A stretch of DNA of 64,000 bases from JAEUMD01 sp036768475. GTDB taxonomy: Bacteria; Pseudomonadota; Alphaproteobacteria; Rhizobiales; Hyphomicrobiaceae. The translations under genes and the position numbers were made by a program. Under the pieces are notes generated by a model that was given only the letters and a program-made list of their open reading frames with translations, searched no databases and was not told where the DNA came from. Shown in pieces: positions 39,876-48,923 of the stretch. The DNA lies in the NCBI GenBank assembly GCA_036768475.1, contig DAIPMW010000001.1, forward strand, positions 434,001 to 498,000, given 5' to 3'. Each line of letters begins with the position of its first letter. Position 1 is the first letter of the stretch.

Positions 39876-41072
39876 ATGAACATTCATGAATATCAGGCGA
39901 AGCAGGTTCTCAAGAGCTATGGCGCGCCTATCGCAGCGGGCGCACCTGTGACCTCTGCGGATCAGATCGAGGCGGCGGTGAAGTCGCTGCCGGGCCCGGT
40001 GTGGGTGGTGAAGAGCCAGATCCATGCCGGCGGTCGCGGCAAGGGCAAGTTCAAGGAGCTTTCACCGGACGCGAAGGGCGGCGTGCGCGTCTCGTTCTCG
40101 GCGGATGAGGCAATCAAGAACGCCAAGGAGATGTTCGGTAAGACACTCGTCACCAAGCAGACGGGGTCGTCGGGCAAGCAGGTCAACCGTCTCTATATCG
40201 AGGACGGCGCCGATATCGCTCGCGAACTCTACCTGTCGATCCTGATCGACCGCACCGTCGGCCGTCCGGCATTCGTCGTCTCGACGGAAGGCGGCATGGA
40301 TATCGAGACCGTCGCACACGACACGCCCGAGAAGATCGTGACACTGGCGATCAATCCCGGAACGGGCGTGACGGATGCGGACGCAGCCAAGCTTTGCGAT
40401 GCATTGAAGCTGGAAGGGGATGCGCGCGCCGACGGCATGAAGCTGTTCCCGGCGCTCTACAAGGCATTCACCGAAAAGGACATGAGCCTTCTCGAGATCA
40501 ACCCGCTGATCGTGCTCAAGGGCGGACACGTGCGCGTTCTCGACGCGAAGGTGTCGTTCGACAACAACGCGCTGTTCCGGCATCCCGATATCGCCGAGCT
40601 TCGTGACATCACGGAAGAAGACGCCAAGGAAATCGAGGCGTCGAAATACGACCTGTCCTACGTCGCTCTCGATGGCAACATCGGCTGTATGGTCAATGGA
40701 GCCGGGCTTGCGATGTCGACGATGGATATCATCAAGCTCTATGGCGAGGAGCCGGCGAATTTCCTCGACGTCGGTGGTGGCGCCTCCAAGGAGAAGGTGA
40801 CAGCCGCGTTTAAGATCATCACTGCCGATCCCAACGTAAAAGGCATCCTGGTCAACATCTTCGGCGGAATCATGCGCTGTGACACCATTGCGGAAGGCGT
40901 GGTCGCTGCGGTGAAGGAAGTTGGCCTCAAGGTGCCGCTGGTGGTGCGCCTTGAAGGCACGAACGTCGATCTCGGCAAGAAGATCATCAATGAATCCGGC
41001 CTCAACGTCATCTCGGCCGACGATCTGGACGATGCCGCGCAGAAGATCGTGGCTGCGATCAAGGGAGCGTGA
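39876..41072 (+). CDS. sucC: Succinyl-CoA synthetase beta subunit SucC
   Basis: SucC with SucD makes succinate and ATP or GTP from succinyl-CoA. The 398-residue protein begins MNIHEYQAKQVLKSYGAPIA and has the ATP-grasp domain (WVVKSQIHAGGRGKGKFKE, ISLLEINPLIV-type segment LLEINPLIVLKGGHVRVLDAKVSFDDN-like). It ends with the flavodoxin-like domain containing LDVGGGASKEKVTAAFKII and VNIFGGIMRCDTIAEG. The longer frame from 39765 adds non-conserved residues. sucD begins six bases after its stop. Confidence 0.98.
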   Translation: MNIHEYQAKQVLKSYGAPIAAGAPVTSADQIEAAVKSLPGPVWVVKSQIHAGGRGKGKFKELSPDAKGGVRVSFSADEAIKNAKEMFGKTLVTKQTGSSGKQVNRLYIEDGADIARELYLSILIDRTVGRPAFVVSTEGGMDIETVAHDTPEKIVTLAINPGTGVTDADAAKLCDALKLEGDARADGMKLFPALYKAFTEKDMSLLEINPLIVLKGGHVRVLDAKVSFDNNALFRHPDIAELRDITEEDAKEIEASKYDLSYVALDGNIGCMVNGAGLAMSTMDIIKLYGEEPANFLDVGGGASKEKVTAAFKIITADPNVKGILVNIFGGIMRCDTIAEGVVAAVKEVGLKVPLVVRLEGTNVDLGKKIINESGLNVISADDLDDAAQKIVAAIKGA

Positions 41073-41078
41073 GCAGAC

Positions 41079-41984
41079 ATGTCCATCCTGATCAACAAAG
41101 ACACCAAGGTGCTCGTTCAGGGGCTCACCGGCAAGACCGGCACGTTCCACACCGAGCAGGCGCTCGCCTACCATGGCACCAAGATGGTCGGCGGCATCCA
41201 TCCTAAGAAGGGCGGAGAATTCTGGACCGGCAAGGGTGGCGAAAAGCTGCCGATTTTCAAGTCGGTGAAAGAGGGCGTGGCGGCGACTGGCGCGAATGCG
41301 ACCGTCGTCTATGTGCCACCGGCGGGTGCTGCCGCGGCGATCATCGAGGCGATCGATGCCGAGGTGCCGCTGATCGTCGCCATCACGGAGGGTGTGCCGG
41401 TGATGGACATGGTCCACGTCAAAGCCCGGCTGGAGACGTCGAAGTCGCGGCTTGTCGGCCCCAATTGTCCAGGCGTCCTGACGCCGGACGAGTGCAAGAT
41501 CGGCATCATGCCGGGCAACATCTTCAAGAAGGGCTCGGTCGGCATCCTCTCGCGCTCCGGCACGCTGACCTATGAGGCTGTGTTCCAGACCACCAATGAA
41601 GGTCTTGGCCAGACGACGGCTGTCGGCATCGGTGGCGATCCGGTGAAGGGCACCGAATTCATCGATGTATTGGACCTGTTCCTCGACGATCCTGCGACGG
41701 AATCGATTATCATGATCGGCGAGATCGGCGGTTCGGCCGAGGAAGACGCTTCGGCGTGGCTGATCGAGCAGGCCAAAAAAGGCCGCAAAAAGCCGATGGC
41801 CGGTTTCATCGCCGGACGCACGGCGCCTCCGGGCCGTACCATGGGCCATGCCGGTGCGGTCATCTCCGGCGGCAAGGGTGGGGCCGAGGACAAGATCGCA
41901 GCGATGGAGGCTGCGGGCATCCGTGTGTCGCCGTCGCCGGCTAAGCTCGGCAAGACGCTGGTGGATATGCTGAAGGGCAACTGA
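41079..41984 (+). CDS. sucD: Succinyl-CoA synthetase alpha subunit SucD
   Basis: The 301-residue alpha subunit binds CoA and carries the phosphorylated histidine. Visible marks are VLVQGLTGKTGTFHTEQALAYHGTKMVGG (CoA-binding Rossmann fold), VGPNCPGVLTPDECKIGIMPGNIF, VGILSRSGTLTYEAVFQTT, and the active-site histidine in GRTMGHAGAVISGGKGGAEDK. It lies six bases after sucC and is followed by a strong terminator, so sucCD form one unit. Confidence 0.98.
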   Translation: MSILINKDTKVLVQGLTGKTGTFHTEQALAYHGTKMVGGIHPKKGGEFWTGKGGEKLPIFKSVKEGVAATGANATVVYVPPAGAAAAIIEAIDAEVPLIVAITEGVPVMDMVHVKARLETSKSRLVGPNCPGVLTPDECKIGIMPGNIFKKGSVGILSRSGTLTYEAVFQTTNEGLGQTTAVGIGGDPVKGTEFIDVLDLFLDDPATESIIMIGEIGGSAEEDASAWLIEQAKKGRKKPMAGFIAGRTAPPGRTMGHAGAVISGGKGGAEDKIAAMEAAGIRVSPSPAKLGKTLVDMLKGN

Positions 41985-42024
41985 GCCCGTCGCAGCATCG
42001 CAATCTGGTCCATCTTCGAAAACG

Positions 42025-42058
42025 AGCCGGTGCGGGATGTCCTGCACCGGCTTTTTTT
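42025..42058 (+). terminator. Terminator after sucCD
   Basis: AGCCGGTGC pairs perfectly with GCACCGGCT, and the inner bases extend the stem. Seven T follow. The remaining 260 bases before sucA show no further clear element. Confidence 0.9.
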
Positions 42059-42321
42059 CGGCCATGCGCGTTGGCGGGCATCGTGCCGCCGAAATGTTGC
42101 GAGAGGCAGGATCGGCGATCGCCGCTTCATGGGCTATTAAGGAATAGGGGCTGATCTGGGGGTACCGCGGAGCCCGATGGCCCCCTTCTTTCGACGGACT
42201 TAAAGCGGCGCGTCAAACAGACTACATAGTGACCGAATGCCGCGGCCCTCCGAGGTCCTTCGCTGGCAGTTTCCGAGCGCGGCAGCAGGCGACGATCAGG
42301 ATAAAATCCTAAGGATATCAA

Positions 42322-45291
42322 ATGTCACGACAGGCGCTGAACGAGCAATTTCTCCGCACGGCCTTCCTTGATGGCGCAAACGCCTCCTACATTGAGGAGC
42401 TGCAGGCCCAATACGAGCAGAACCCGGGCTCGGTCTCGGACGAATGGCGCCACTTTTTCGAATCGATGAAGTCTGGCCAGACTGGTGGCGAACCTGCCCA
42501 TGCGGAGGCCCCCTCCTGGGCGGTACCGCTCAACCAGCTGGCGGTGCACGACGAACTGACGAGCGCGCTGACCGGCGACTATGACGGGGTTGAGCGCGAC
42601 TTGCGCGAGAAGATCTCGGCGCGGGCCCACTACGCCGGGTTCGAGATGTCACCGGTCGCGTCGCTGAGGGCGACACAGGATTCAATTCGCGCGTTGATGC
42701 TGATCCGCTCCTATCGTGTGATGGGCCATCTGGCGGCCGATCTCGATCCGCTGGGTCTCGTCGATCGCAAGGTTCACCGTGAACTGAAGCCGGAGACCTA
42801 CGGGTTCACGGAGGCCGATTTCGACCGGCCGATCTTCATCGACAAGGTGCTGGGGCTCGAAACCGCATCGATCCGGCAGATCCTCGCCATCCTGCGGCGT
42901 ACCTACTGCCGGCACATCGGCGTGCAGTTCATGCACATCACCTCGCCGGCGCAGAAGTCGTGGATCCAGGAGCGCATCGAGGGTCCGGAAAAAGACATCC
43001 GCTTCACGATCGAGGGCAAGAAGGCGATCCTCAACAAGCTGATTGAGGCGGAGACGTTCGAGAAATTCTGCGACGTCAAGTACACGGGCACGAAACGGTT
43101 CGGGCTCGACGGCGCCGAGGCGATGGTGCCGGCGCTCGAGCAGATCATCAAGCGCGGCGGCCAGCTCGGCGTGCGCGAGATCGTTCTGGGCATGGCGCAC
43201 CGCGGCCGTCTCAACGTGCTCGCCAATGTCATGGGCAAACCGCACCGTGCCATCTTCAACGAATTCAAGGGCGGTTCCTTCAAGCCGGAGGAGGTCGAGG
43301 GTTCAGGCGATGTGAAGTATCACCTGGGTGCTTCGTCCGACCGTTCGTTCGACGATAACAACGTGCATCTGTCGCTGACGGCCAACCCTTCGCACCTGGA
43401 GATCGTCGATCCGGTGGTGTTGGGCAAGGTGCGCGCCAAGCAGGACCAGCATGGCTGCAAGGCAGGCGAACGCACCCCCGTGCTACCGCTCCTTATCCAC
43501 GGCGATGCGGCGTTTGCCGGCCAAGGCGTGGTTGCGGAGAGTTTCGGCCTGTCGGGGCTCAAGGGTCACCGCACGGGCGGTTCGATCCATTTCATCATCA
43601 ACAACCAGATCGGCTTCACGACGAACCCGCGGCACTCGCGCTCCTCGCCTTATTGCTCGGATGTGGCGCGCATGATCGAGGCGCCAATCTTCCACGTCAA
43701 CGGCGATAATCCGGAAGCGGTGGTGCATGTGGCAAAGATCGCCACGGAATTCCGACAGAGGTTCCAGAAGCCGGTCGTCATCGACATGTTCTGCTACCGC
43801 CGGTTCGGCCACAACGAGTCGGACGAACCGATGTTCACGCAGCCGCGCATGTACCGCGCCATCCGCAACCACCCGAGCGTCACGACGATCTATTCGAAGC
43901 GGCTCGTTGAGGAAGGCGTGGTGACGGAAGAGGGCATGGACGCAATGCGCTCGTCGTTCCGGCAGCATCTCGATACAGAGTTTGCAAACTCCGATTCCTA
44001 CAAGCCCAACAAGGCGGACTGGCTGGACGGTCGCTGGTCGTCGATCGGTTTTGCCGAAGATGAAGCGCGGCGTGGCCAGACCGGTGTGCCGGTTGAGAAG
44101 CTGCGTGATATCGGGCGACGGATCACCACGATCCCCGCCGATTTCAACCTGCACAAGACCGTCGCGCGTCTGCTGGAGCGGCGCCGCGAAATGGTCGAGA
44201 GCGGCGAAGGCATTGACTGGGGTATGGCCGAGCATCTGGCTTTCGGATCGCTGTGTATGGAAGGCGTTCCGGTGCGGTTATCGGGCCAGGATTGCGAACG
44301 CGGCACCTTTTCCCAGCGGCATTCGGTCTTGATCGACCAGGAAGTCGAGCGACGCTTCACGCCGTTGCGGCACATCTCACCAGACCAGGCGCGATTCGAG
44401 GTGATCAACTCGATGCTGTCGGAAGAGGCGGTGCTGGGTTTCGAATACGGCTACTCGTTGGCTGAACCCAATGCACTCGTTATGTGGGAGGCGCAGTTTG
44501 GCGATTTCGCCAACGGTGCGCAGGTGATCTTCGATCAGTTCCTGTCTTCGGGCGAGCGCAAGTGGCTCAGAATGTCGGGGCTCGTGTGTCTCCTGCCGCA
44601 CGGCTACGAGGGCCAGGGGCCGGAGCACTCCTCGGCGCGGCTCGAGCGCTATCTGCAACTTTCAGCGGAGGACAATTGGCAGGTCGCGAACTGCACGACA
44701 CCGGCCAACTACTTCCATATCCTGCGGCGGCAGATCCACCGGAAGTTCCGCAAACCGCTAATCCTGATGACACCGAAATCTCTGCTCCGGCACAAACGTG
44801 TGGTCTCCCGGCTCGAAGAGATGGGAGCAAACACCACGTTCCACCGCTTGTTGTGGGATGATGCCGATCGCGTCAACAATCCGGGCAGCACGGAGAAGAT
44901 CGTCCTGAAGCCCGACAATGACATCAAGCGTGTCGTCATGTGTACGGGCAAGGTCTATTACGACATCATCGATGCACGCGAGGCGAGCAACATTACCGAT
45001 ACGGTCGTACTGCGCATCGAGCAGCTCTATCCATTCCCGGCGCGTGCCTTGATCCAGGAGCTGTCGCGCTATCCCAATGCCACCGATATCGTGTGGTGCC
45101 AGGAGGAGTCCAAGAACATGGGCGCGTGGACGTTCATCGAGCCGAACCTGGAGTGGGTGCTCGAGCATGTCGGCGGACACGTGGCACGTCCGCGGTATGC
45201 GGGGCGTCCGGCGTCCGCATCGACGGCGACGGGTCTTGCCCGCAAGCATGCTGAGGAACAGAAGAAGCTCGTTGCCGACGCGCTGGGCTGA
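42322..45291 (+). CDS. sucA: 2-oxoglutarate dehydrogenase E1 component SucA
   Basis: SucA is the thiamin-diphosphate decarboxylase of the 2-oxoglutarate dehydrogenase complex. The 989-residue protein has the N-terminal E2-binding helix (FLDGANASYIEELQAQYEQNPGSVSDEWRHFF). It also has HIGVQFMHITSPAQKSWIQERIE, the GMAHRGRLNVLANV active-site segment, the ThDP/Mg region (GDNPEAVVHVAKIATEFRQR, YRRFGHNESDEP) and the transketolase-like C-terminal domain (LVCLLPHGYEGQGPEHSSARLERYLQL). AAGGA lies nine bases before the ATG. It heads sucA-sucB-lpd. Confidence 0.98.
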   Translation: MSRQALNEQFLRTAFLDGANASYIEELQAQYEQNPGSVSDEWRHFFESMKSGQTGGEPAHAEAPSWAVPLNQLAVHDELTSALTGDYDGVERDLREKISARAHYAGFEMSPVASLRATQDSIRALMLIRSYRVMGHLAADLDPLGLVDRKVHRELKPETYGFTEADFDRPIFIDKVLGLETASIRQILAILRRTYCRHIGVQFMHITSPAQKSWIQERIEGPEKDIRFTIEGKKAILNKLIEAETFEKFCDVKYTGTKRFGLDGAEAMVPALEQIIKRGGQLGVREIVLGMAHRGRLNVLANVMGKPHRAIFNEFKGGSFKPEEVEGSGDVKYHLGASSDRSFDDNNVHLSLTANPSHLEIVDPVVLGKVRAKQDQHGCKAGERTPVLPLLIHGDAAFAGQGVVAESFGLSGLKGHRTGGSIHFIINNQIGFTTNPRHSRSSPYCSDVARMIEAPIFHVNGDNPEAVVHVAKIATEFRQRFQKPVVIDMFCYRRFGHNESDEPMFTQPRMYRAIRNHPSVTTIYSKRLVEEGVVTEEGMDAMRSSFRQHLDTEFANSDSYKPNKADWLDGRWSSIGFAEDEARRGQTGVPVEKLRDIGRRITTIPADFNLHKTVARLLERRREMVESGEGIDWGMAEHLAFGSLCMEGVPVRLSGQDCERGTFSQRHSVLIDQEVERRFTPLRHISPDQARFEVINSMLSEEAVLGFEYGYSLAEPNALVMWEAQFGDFANGAQVIFDQFLSSGERKWLRMSGLVCLLPHGYEGQGPEHSSARLERYLQLSAEDNWQVANCTTPANYFHILRRQIHRKFRKPLILMTPKSLLRHKRVVSRLEEMGANTTFHRLLWDDADRVNNPGSTEKIVLKPDNDIKRVVMCTGKVYYDIIDAREASNITDTVVLRIEQLYPFPARALIQELSRYPNATDIVWCQEESKNMGAWTFIEPNLEWVLEHVGGHVARPRYAGRPASASTATGLARKHAEEQKKLVADALG

Positions 45292-45302
45292 GAGATGACG
45301 AT

Positions 45303-45331
45303 GGTGCCGGTGGCGTGTGCTGGCCGGCACC
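45303..45331. other. Intercistronic hairpin sucA-sucB
   Basis: GGTGCCGG pairs perfectly with CCGGCACC over a 13-base loop, with no T run. It sits in the 114-base gap between sucA and sucB and may affect mRNA processing or partial termination. Confidence 0.45.
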
Positions 45332-45405
45332 GCCTCCCGGCGCTGGATATCAAAACCGCCGATGCCCGTTCCCGCGCACGGCACCGCAAAAGGACGAACT
45401 GAGAT

Positions 45406-46746
45406 ATGGCGATCGAGATCCGTGTTCCGACGCTTGGTGAGAGCGTGACCGAGGCCACCGTCGGCCAGTGGTTCAAGAAGCCGGGCGAAGCGGTGAAGGC
45501 CGACGAGCCGCTCGTCGAGCTTGAGACGGACAAGGTCACTGTTGAGGTACCCGCACCGGCGTCGGGCGTGATGGGTGATGTGACTGTGGAAGCCGGTCAG
45601 ACGGTTGAGGTCGGTGCGGTGCTCGGCCATGTCAACGAAGGGGCTGGTGGCACCAAGGCGGCTGCTCCGGCACCAGCTGCCGCTCCTCCCGCGGCTGCAA
45701 AGAAGGCCGAGGCGGCCGAGTCCAAGCCCAAGCCGGCGCCAACACCTGCGGAGAGTGCCGGCTCGGCACCGGCGGCCCGGGCGGGCGGCGATATGCCTCC
45801 TTCTCCGGCGGCGCGCAAGGCGCTCGACGAAGCAGGGCTTTCCGCCGCGGACGTGCAGGGCTCGGGCAAGCGGGGCCAGGTGCTGAAGGAGGATGTCGCG
45901 GCGGCCGTCGAGCGGGCTCCGGGGGCCAGTGCCGGCTCAGCGCCAGCGGCAGCGAGCGCGCCGGCAAGCCAGCAAATGAATTACATGACGGCGCCGCAGC
46001 CGGTGCCATTGCAGCAGGTGCGTGCGCCGTCGGTTGCCAATGACGTGGTGCGCGAGGAGCGGGTGAAGATGACCCGGCTGCGCCAGACGATCGCGCGACG
46101 GCTCAAGGACGCGCAGAACACCGCAGCGATGCTGACAACGTTCAACGATGTCGACATGTCGAACGTGATGGCGCTGCGCAGCCAATACAAGGATCTGTTC
46201 GAGAAGCGCCACGGCGTGAAGCTCGGCTTCATGGGCTTCTTCGTCAAGGCGTGCATCCAAGCGCTCAAGGAGATCCCGGCGGTCAACGCGGAGATCGATG
46301 GCACCGACATTATCTACAAGAACTACTACCACATCGGTGTTGCGGTGGGCACGGAGAAGGGCCTCGTGGTGCCGGTGGTGCGTGAGGCCGACCGGCTGTC
46401 GATGGCCGAGGTCGAGGGGAAGATCGCCGAGTTTGGCAAGCGCGCGCGTGATGGACGGCTCGGGATCGAGGACATGCAGGGTGGTACGTTCACGATCTCC
46501 AATGGCGGTGTTTATGGGTCGATGATGTCGACGCCGATCCTCAACGCACCGCAGTCGGGCATTCTTGGCATGCACCGCATCGAGGAGCGGCCGGTGGTGC
46601 GCAAGGGTGAGATCGTTGTGCGGCCGATGATGTATCTGGCGCTCAGCTACGATCACCGCATCGTCGACGGCAAGGAGGCGGTCACCTTCCTGGTGCGTGT
46701 GAAGGAGAACCTGGAAGATCCACAGCGCTTCCTGCTGGAATTGTGA
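45406..46746 (+). CDS. sucB: Dihydrolipoamide succinyltransferase E2 SucB
   Basis: SucB is the core of the 2-oxoglutarate dehydrogenase complex. The 446-residue protein has one N-terminal lipoyl domain (VPTLGESVTEATVGQWFKKPGEAVKADEPLVELETDKVTVEVPAP, lipoyl lysine in ETDKVTV). An Ala/Pro linker follows, then the E1/E3-binding domain (SPAARKALDEAGLSAADVQGSGKRGQVLKEDV), a second linker, and the catalytic domain ending LSYDHRIVDGKEAVTFLVRVKE (HxxxDG active site). Confidence 0.98.
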   Translation: MAIEIRVPTLGESVTEATVGQWFKKPGEAVKADEPLVELETDKVTVEVPAPASGVMGDVTVEAGQTVEVGAVLGHVNEGAGGTKAAAPAPAAAPPAAAKKAEAAESKPKPAPTPAESAGSAPAARAGGDMPPSPAARKALDEAGLSAADVQGSGKRGQVLKEDVAAAVERAPGASAGSAPAAASAPASQQMNYMTAPQPVPLQQVRAPSVANDVVREERVKMTRLRQTIARRLKDAQNTAAMLTTFNDVDMSNVMALRSQYKDLFEKRHGVKLGFMGFFVKACIQALKEIPAVNAEIDGTDIIYKNYYHIGVAVGTEKGLVVPVVREADRLSMAEVEGKIAEFGKRARDGRLGIEDMQGGTFTISNGGVYGSMMSTPILNAPQSGILGMHRIEERPVVRKGEIVVRPMMYLALSYDHRIVDGKEAVTFLVRVKENLEDPQRFLLEL

Positions 46747-46762
46747 CCCGAGCCGGCATCAT

Positions 46763-46787
46763 ATCACCCCGCCACTTGTGGGGTGAT
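46763..46787. other. Intercistronic hairpin sucB-lpd
   Basis: ATCACCCC pairs with GGGGTGAT over a 9-base loop, 17 bases after the sucB stop, without a T run. The rest of the 204-base gap holds only the lpd ribosome binding site (AGGATAAGGAC). Confidence 0.45.
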
Positions 46788-46950
46788 GGTGGGGCCGAGC
46801 AAATGGGAGCTCTTTCGGGAAATATTCATCGCCTTTGTTGGATAGACTTCAAGGACGTTTCCTCGGACGACGGATGCGAACGCCTCGAGAGACGCCAGGG
46901 AGAATTTTCCTGTCGCAACCAGATTCGGCGGGATGATCAAGGATAAGGAC

Positions 46951-48354
46951 ATGGCAGGACCCTACGATCTCATCGTCATCGGAACCGGCCCCGGCGGCTA
47001 CGTGTGCGCGATCCGCGCGGCGCAGCTTGGCATGAAGGTGGCGGTCGTCGAGAAGCGCAAGACGCACGGCGGAACCTGCCTCAATGTCGGCTGCATTCCC
47101 TCCAAGGCGCTGTTGCATGCCTCGGAACTCTATGCGGAAGCCAACCATGCGTTCGCAGGCATGGGGATCGAGGTTTCGCCGAAGCTCGATCTCACCAAGA
47201 TGCAGGCATTCAAGGCAGACGGCGTGAAAGGCAATGTCGACGGCGTTGCATTCCTTCTGAAGAAAAACAAGATCGATGCTTACATCGGCACTGGACGTAT
47301 TCTTGCGGCCGGAACCGTCGAGGTTGCCAAAGAGGATGGCGGCAAGGAAACGCTCAAGGCCAAGCACATCGTCATTGCGACCGGTTCGGACGTTGCGAAG
47401 CTGCCGGGCATCGACATCGACGAGCGCCAAGTCGTTTCGTCAACGGGTGCGCTCGACCTGAAGAAAGTGCCGGCAACGATGATCGTCGTCGGTGCGGGCG
47501 TGATCGGGCTGGAGCTGGGTTCCGTGTGGCGGCGGCTCGGAGCCGACGTGACCGTCGTCGAGTATCTCGATCGCATCCTGCCGGGCACAGACCTGGAAAT
47601 CGCCAAGCAGTTCCAGAAGATCCTCACCAAGCAGGGCTTCAAGTTCATCCTGGGTTCCAAGGTGACGGCGCTCGAGAAGAGCGATATCGGTTGCTCTGTC
47701 ACGATCGAGCCGGCGGCGGGGGGCGCTGCGAAAAAGCTCGCTGCGGACGTCGTCCTCGTCGCCATTGGGCGGGTGCCCTACACCGAGGGTCTGGGGCTCA
47801 GCGAAGCGGGCGTGCAACTCGACGAGCGCAAGCGTGTCGTGGTGGATGAGCACTTCCAGACGAATGTGAAGGGTATCTACGCGATCGGTGACGTGATTGC
47901 TGGGCCGATGCTGGCGCACAAGGCGGAAGACGAGGGCGTCGCGGTGGCGGAGATGCTCGCGGGGCAGTCAGGTCACGTGAACTACGATGTCATTCCCGGT
48001 GTGATCTATACGGCGCCGGAGGTGGCTACCGTCGGCAAATCGGAAGAGGATCTGAAAGAGGCGGGCGTTGCCTACACGGTCGGCAAGTTCCCGTTCACGG
48101 CTAATGGCCGGGCGAAGGTGAACCGCACGGCGGAAGGCTTTGTGAAGATCCTGGCGGATGCCAAGACGGATCGGATTCTCGGCGTGCACATGATCGGGCC
48201 GAATGTCGGTGAGCTTATCGCTGAAGCCTGCGTGATTATGGAGTTTGGCGGTTCGGCGGAGGATCTTGCACGGACCTGCCATGCGCATCCGACGCTCTCG
48301 GAGGCGGTGAAGGAAGCGGCTCTATCCGTCGACAAACGGACGATTCATATGTGA
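46951..48354 (+). CDS. lpdA: Dihydrolipoamide dehydrogenase E3
   Basis: This FAD enzyme reoxidises lipoamide for 2-oxo acid dehydrogenases. The 467-residue protein has the FAD fold YDLIVIGTGPGGYVCAIRAAQLG, the redox disulphide GGTCLNVGCIPSKALLHASE, the NAD fold MIVVGAGVIGLELGSVWRRLGADVTVVE, GIYAIGDVIAGPMLAHKAEDEG, and the C-terminal His-Glu pair in CHAHPTLSEAVKEAAL. I start at the second ATG (MAGPYDL) because AAGGA is seven bases upstream. Its stop codon lies inside the first unit of the 124-bp repeat. Confidence 0.97.
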   Translation: MAGPYDLIVIGTGPGGYVCAIRAAQLGMKVAVVEKRKTHGGTCLNVGCIPSKALLHASELYAEANHAFAGMGIEVSPKLDLTKMQAFKADGVKGNVDGVAFLLKKNKIDAYIGTGRILAAGTVEVAKEDGGKETLKAKHIVIATGSDVAKLPGIDIDERQVVSSTGALDLKKVPATMIVVGAGVIGLELGSVWRRLGADVTVVEYLDRILPGTDLEIAKQFQKILTKQGFKFILGSKVTALEKSDIGCSVTIEPAAGGAAKKLAADVVLVAIGRVPYTEGLGLSEAGVQLDERKRVVVDEHFQTNVKGIYAIGDVIAGPMLAHKAEDEGVAVAEMLAGQSGHVNYDVIPGVIYTAPEVATVGKSEEDLKEAGVAYTVGKFPFTANGRAKVNRTAEGFVKILADAKTDRILGVHMIGPNVGELIAEACVIMEFGGSAEDLARTCHAHPTLSEAVKEAALSVDKRTIHM

Positions 48355-48871
48355 TTTGCGAACACCTGTTGCTGCGCTCAGCGCGTCATCCGGTGGGTTC
48401 TTGCAGTTTTTCGGCGCACTTGCGCCGGGCCGCGGTCGCGGCCTGAGCCTCCCTTTCCGGTCGGCTGTCGCGATGTGATTTGCGAACACGTGTTGCTGCG
48501 TTCAGCGTATCGTTCGGTGGGTTCTTGTAGCTTTCCGGCGCACTTGCGCCGGGCCGCGGTCGCGNNNNNNNNNNNNNNNNNNNNNNNNNNNNNNNNNNNN
48601 NNNNNNNNNNNNNNNNNNNNNNNNNNNNNNNNNNNNNNNNNNNNNNNNNNNNNNNNNNNNNNNNTCGTTCGGTGGGTTCTTGTAGCTTTCCGGCGCACTT
48701 GCGCCGGGCCGCGGTCGCGGCCTGAGCCTCCCTTTCCGGTCGGCTGTCGCGATGTGATTTGCGAACACGTGTTGCTGCGTTCAGCGTATCGTTCGGTGGG
48801 TTCTTGTAGCTTTCCGGCGCACTTGCGCCGGGCCGCGGTCGCGACCTCAAGCCGCCCTTTCCGGTCAGCTG
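48351..48871. repeat. Tandem repeat with 124-bp unit, interrupted by an assembly gap
   Basis: Units start at 48351, 48475, in the gap (48630 by phase) and 48754. The spacing 48351-48475 is 124 bases, and the phase after the gap again gives 124. Each unit carries the hairpin TTCCGGCGCACTTGCGCCGG or a close variant. The last unit diverges after about 90 bases. The array begins at the lpd stop and fills the space between convergent lpd and the TraB/GumN gene. 124 is not a multiple of three, so it is not coding. Confidence 0.9.
48565..48664. other. Assembly gap (100 N)
   Basis: Exactly 100 N lie inside the tandem repeat. Repeat phase requires 69 bases plus a multiple of 124 here, so 100 is a placeholder and not a measured size. 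Confidence 0.97.
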
Positions 48872-48923
48872 GTGGAAACGTGGTGCAGCGTTTCGGTGCA
48901 GGCCAATCTATAAGATGAAGTGC

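Noticed and set aside
40062..42065. 667-codon minus-strand frame antisense to sucCD
   Set aside because: It is the mirror frame of two highly conserved TCA genes. The product has biased Asp/His/Arg composition typical of shadows.
48378..48850. Open frames through the tandem repeat and the N run
   Set aside because: The unit length of 124 is not divisible by three, and the frames cross unknown bases.
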